6,969 nucleotides of DNA from Candidatus Nitrosopolaris nunavutensis (GTDB taxonomy: Archaea; Thermoproteota; Nitrososphaeria; Nitrososphaerales; Nitrososphaeraceae), in assembly GCA_002501855.1 (NCBI GenBank), contig DAOM01000370.1, positions 1 through 6,969 on the forward strand, in the 5' to 3' direction. The notes under the pieces were generated by a model. That model made no database searches. It saw nothing but the letters and a program-made list of their open reading frames with translations, and had not been told where the DNA came from. Below, one piece after another: positions 4,951 through 6,969 of this stretch (its first letter is position 1; each line of letters begins with the position of its first letter). The position numbers were made by a program, and so were the translations under genes.

Positions 4951-6969
4951 CTATAGCAAGAGCAGCATTATAATAATCATAATCCCAACTCCGAATACAA
5001 ACAAGTAAGTTTGTGTTATTCCAGTCTGTCCTGCTTTTACTACTCTAGAGAATGATGCCATCGAGAGTTCAAATGCATGGCTTATGCCTTCCATGACAGA
5101 TATTTCAAAGTACCTCCAGATTATACGATAGATTGCTACGGGCCCTATGACAGCGCCCCAATAAAGCGCTGAATTAAGGTACCATCTATTGTAAAGGAAC
5201 TTCCATATTCCCCTCGTAACAATATTCTTAGAGATAATCTGCGGATCAATTTTCCTGGCAATGTAAAACATATATCCCAAAAAGCCTCCTATCGCAAAGG
5301 CTCCAAAGGATGCAGCTGCAGCATAAGGATTAAGACCAAGGAATAGTTTGGTCTCTGTGTGTGGCTTAACAAGCTGAGTGGTTGTTGCTGGGTTTTGAAG
5401 CAGCTGCAGTTGTTTTTGTTGGGTGATTCCAAAGTATTTAGCAAGATAATCTGCGAATATATGCTGAAGCTCTGCACCAAAGGCAAATCCGACCACTCCT
5501 ATAGCAATGGTTGCTACTGCAAGAATTGCAAAAGGGACCCATATTATCGGGCGTACCTCGTGAGGATGGTGCCCGGCTTTCTCTAGTTCCTCCAGATGAG
5601 GGCTCTTCTTACCAAAGAATGACATACCGATCATTCTAAATGTATAAAAGGCAGTCATTATCGCGACTACGAAAGCCATTATGAAGAGTGGAAGTGAATG
5701 GACGTAGCCTGATCCCAAAACAGCTGCAAATATGGCGTCCTTGCTCCAAAATCCTAATGTGATTAAAGGTGCAGCTGCGAGAGACATGGCTGCTAGGAAC
5801 ATGAAGATGTAGGTTTTTCTCATATATTTGCGCATCCCGCCCATGTCGGTCATAAACCTGGAACCAACAACGTGAAGCAGTGCCCCTGCGCCCATGAATA
5901 GTGCGGCTTTGAACATCGCATGGCTTATCAATTGAAAGAATCCTGCAGTATAGCCTTCAGCAAAGTTAGTGGAAAGTCCTGCTATGCCTATGGCCATCAT
6001 CATATATCCAATTTGAGAGCCTGTCGAATACGCTAAAACTTTCTTAATTTCTGGATTCGCAATAGCCTGTGATGCAAGAAGAAATGCAGTAATAGCCCCT
6101 ACCCATGCAACCACTTCAAAGAATTGTGTCATACCAAATGCTGCAAGTGCAAAGAACAAGGGAGAGATCCGGGCTACTAGAAATACCCCGGCCTTAACCA
6201 TTGTAGCTGCATGAATCAGCGCCGATACGGAAGCTGGACCTGTCATCGCTTCGAGAAGCCATTCGTTCAATGGAAATTGTGCAGACTTGCCTACTGCACC
6301 ACCAAATAGTAATATTGCTGCAGGCACTAACAGGTTCTGATGCGCCATCTGCACTGCCCATCCCTGATTTTGGAGTAATTCCTTAAACCCGAATGTTCCT
6401 GAATATGCAAAAATCAGAAACATTCCTGCAAGCATCATGGTGTCTCCTGCTTTTGTCATTATGAACGCTTTCGCCCCGGCGTGAGATGGAGAAGCCCACA
6501 TCGCAATTCCTCCCGCTCGATGGCCTTCTGTTCCGACAAAGTCCTTCTTTCTGTCAGTATACCAAAAGCCGACGAGAGCATAGGATGCAAGACCTACCCC
6601 TTCCCAACCAAAAAAGAGCATTAGGAAATTGTCTGATAACACGACCAATTGCATGGACCCGATAAAGAAGAGCATAAAAAACCAGTATCTTGTCAGGTCT
6701 CTTTCCCCGTGCATATATCCTGTGGAATATACGAATATCAAAAATGAGATCCATGCCACAAGATTGGCCATTATTACCGACAATGGATCGCCCAATACCC
6801 CGGCCTTCAAGTGCAAAACTGCAATCCAATTTACCTGGCTATGTACTTCGTTGCCAGAGAATGCAAGCGGAATTAAGGTTGTAGCAGAGACCGCACTGGC
6901 AAGGGCAAAACCAACAGCAGTATAATCTCTTATCTTGATGCCAGCACGAGCAACTGCTGCAATTATAGC
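4951..6969 (-). CDS. nuoL: NADH-quinone oxidoreductase-like complex I subunit L (5' end outside the window)
   Basis: This is the largest proton-pumping membrane subunit of complex I. The reading frame stays open to the right edge, giving 672 residues; the TTG at 6816 is an internal Leu codon, since coherent membrane-protein sequence (for example RDYTAVGFALASAV) continues upstream of it. The true start lies beyond 6969. Numbered from the window edge, the key residues are Glu123 (GWEGVGLASY), Lys228 (VGKSAQFPLNEWL, followed by the SALIHAATMVKAGV signature), Lys354 (HAMFKAALF) and Lys410 (GFWSKDAI). The C-terminus keeps an extra membrane helix, a long amphipathic stretch that should be the lateral helix, and a final helix ending in MLLLL, so this is NuoL and not NuoM. 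Residues 140-166 form an insertion of about 19 residues relative to E. coli NuoL. It ends with TAG, 15 nt before nuoN. Confidence 0.95.
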   Translation of the reverse strand, partial: AIIAAVARAGIKIRDYTAVGFALASAVSATTLIPLAFSGNEVHSQVNWIAVLHLKAGVLGDPLSVIMANLVAWISFLIFVYSTGYMHGERDLTRYWFFMLFFIGSMQLVVLSDNFLMLFFGWEGVGLASYALVGFWYTDRKKDFVGTEGHRAGGIAMWASPSHAGAKAFIMTKAGDTMMLAGMFLIFAYSGTFGFKELLQNQGWAVQMAHQNLLVPAAILLFGGAVGKSAQFPLNEWLLEAMTGPASVSALIHAATMVKAGVFLVARISPLFFALAAFGMTQFFEVVAWVGAITAFLLASQAIANPEIKKVLAYSTGSQIGYMMMAIGIAGLSTNFAEGYTAGFFQLISHAMFKAALFMGAGALLHVVGSRFMTDMGGMRKYMRKTYIFMFLAAMSLAAAPLITLGFWSKDAIFAAVLGSGYVHSLPLFIMAFVVAIMTAFYTFRMIGMSFFGKKSPHLEELEKAGHHPHEVRPIIWVPFAILAVATIAIGVVGFAFGAELQHIFADYLAKYFGITQQKQLQLLQNPATTTQLVKPHTETKLFLGLNPYAAAASFGAFAIGGFLGYMFYIARKIDPQIISKNIVTRGIWKFLYNRWYLNSALYWGAVIGPVAIYRIIWRYFEISVMEGISHAFELSMASFSRVVKAGQTGITQTYLFVFGVGIMIIIMLLLL

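Noticed and set aside
4951..6816. nuoL starting at the TTG at 6816
   Set aside because: The frame is open upstream to the window edge and encodes further NuoL-like hydrophobic sequence, so the TTG is internal.

Overview
The window looks like a piece of an archaeal chromosome, most probably from an ammonia-oxidising archaeon of the Nitrososphaerota (Thaumarchaeota). The signs are archaeal TATA boxes at the expected distance upstream of genes, mostly leaders without a Shine-Dalgarno site, tRNA genes without encoded CCA, a tRNA-Glu gene interrupted by a small intron in the D-loop, and a NuoL-NuoN pair beside an isoprenyl diphosphate synthase as used for archaeal lipids. Lineage is inferred from these features and was not tested by database search.

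Layout. 1-224: no recognisable gene; it carries the promoter of the first gene. 225-788 (+): a Gln-rich protein of unknown function with a possible small N-terminal domain. 908-981 (-): a tRNA with CAU anticodon, probably tRNA-Ile2, possibly elongator tRNA-Met. 1092-1748 (-): a heme-oxygenase-fold diiron protein of the CADD/TenA/PqqC superfamily that keeps every metal ligand and the self-sacrificed tyrosine of CADD-type p-aminobenzoate synthase. 1749-2030: intergenic, with promoters pointing both ways. 2031-2134 (+): tRNA-Glu(UUC) with a 28-nt D-loop intron. 2291-3136 (+): a short trans-isoprenyl diphosphate synthase. 3137-3324: a convergent intergenic region with two back-to-back stem-loop terminators. 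3325-4935 (-): nuoN. 4951-6969 (-): nuoL, cut by the right edge of the window.

Working together. nuoL and nuoN are two of the proton-pumping antiporter-like membrane subunits of respiratory complex I. They sit 15 nt apart at what looks like the distal end of a nuo operon. The isoprenyl diphosphate synthase converges on them and could supply prenyl chains for ether lipids or for the quinone tail, although its C-terminal active-site region looks reduced. The CADD-like enzyme would give a one-gene route to p-aminobenzoate for a pterin C1 cofactor. The two tRNAs appear to have their own promoters.

Most worth checking: the D-loop intron of tRNA-Glu, the CADD-type pABA synthase candidate, and the isoprenyl synthase that keeps both Asp-rich motifs but lacks the usual Lys/Gly segment after the second. 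No defence system, mobile element or CRISPR array is visible.
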